Shown here piece after piece: positions 8,312-8,312 of a DNA stretch of 8,312 nt. The stretch's first letter is position 1. The number at the start of each line of letters is the position of its first letter. Below the pieces are notes generated by a model. The model saw only the letters and a program-made list of their open reading frames with translations, was not told the DNA's origin and did no database searches. The stretch spans positions 1 to 8,312 of the forward strand of contig CALFEW010000459.1 in assembly GCA_937958365.1 (NCBI GenBank). Reading direction: 5' to 3'. This stretch comes from an uncultured Chloroflexota bacterium. Lineage in GTDB: Bacteria; Chloroflexota; Anaerolineae; Promineifilales; Promineifilaceae. The position numbers were made by a program, and so were the translations under genes.

Positions 8312-8312
8312 G

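Overview
This is a bacterial chromosomal window of moderately high GC with tight, operon-style packing. It holds no RNA gene, mobile element or CRISPR array that I can see. The short BI-1, Usp, pyruvate dehydrogenase and short-form AcsA proteins, together with many short dispersed repeats and a strongly iterated octamer, suggest an environmental heterotroph. My best guess is Chloroflexota (Anaerolineae-like), but that is an inference from style, not from a marker gene.

Left part, plus strand (1-1001): a putative promoter, a leader with a terminator-like hairpin, a 70-residue cold-shock-domain protein, and 12 bases later a SlyD-type FKBP peptidyl-prolyl isomerase. The pair ends at a 13-bp hairpin terminator that sits between it and the converging minus-strand genes.

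Right part, minus strand, read from 8202 leftwards: (1) a 909-residue fusion of a complete acetyl-CoA synthetase (AcsA type) with a complete pyruvate dehydrogenase E1 alpha subunit; (2) E1 beta; (3) the E2 dihydrolipoamide acyltransferase, overlapping E1 beta by 14 bases; (4) a small acyl carrier protein whose start overlaps the E2 stop (ATGA); (5) a tandem-domain universal stress protein 22 bases further on. These five look like one operon that makes acetyl-CoA from both acetate and pyruvate. E3 (dihydrolipoamide dehydrogenase) is absent from the window. A separate Bax-inhibitor-1/YetJ-type membrane protein follows after a 219-base gap that carries a 15-bp hairpin repeat and a candidate extended -10 promoter.

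The main points for a second look are the AcsA-E1 alpha fusion, the acyl carrier protein translationally coupled to E2, and the palindrome ACGGCCGT, which I count 15 times (about 0.2 expected by chance). One copy lies exactly at the joint between the two halves of the fusion protein. Several short-period repeats occur in gaps and even inside coding sequence.
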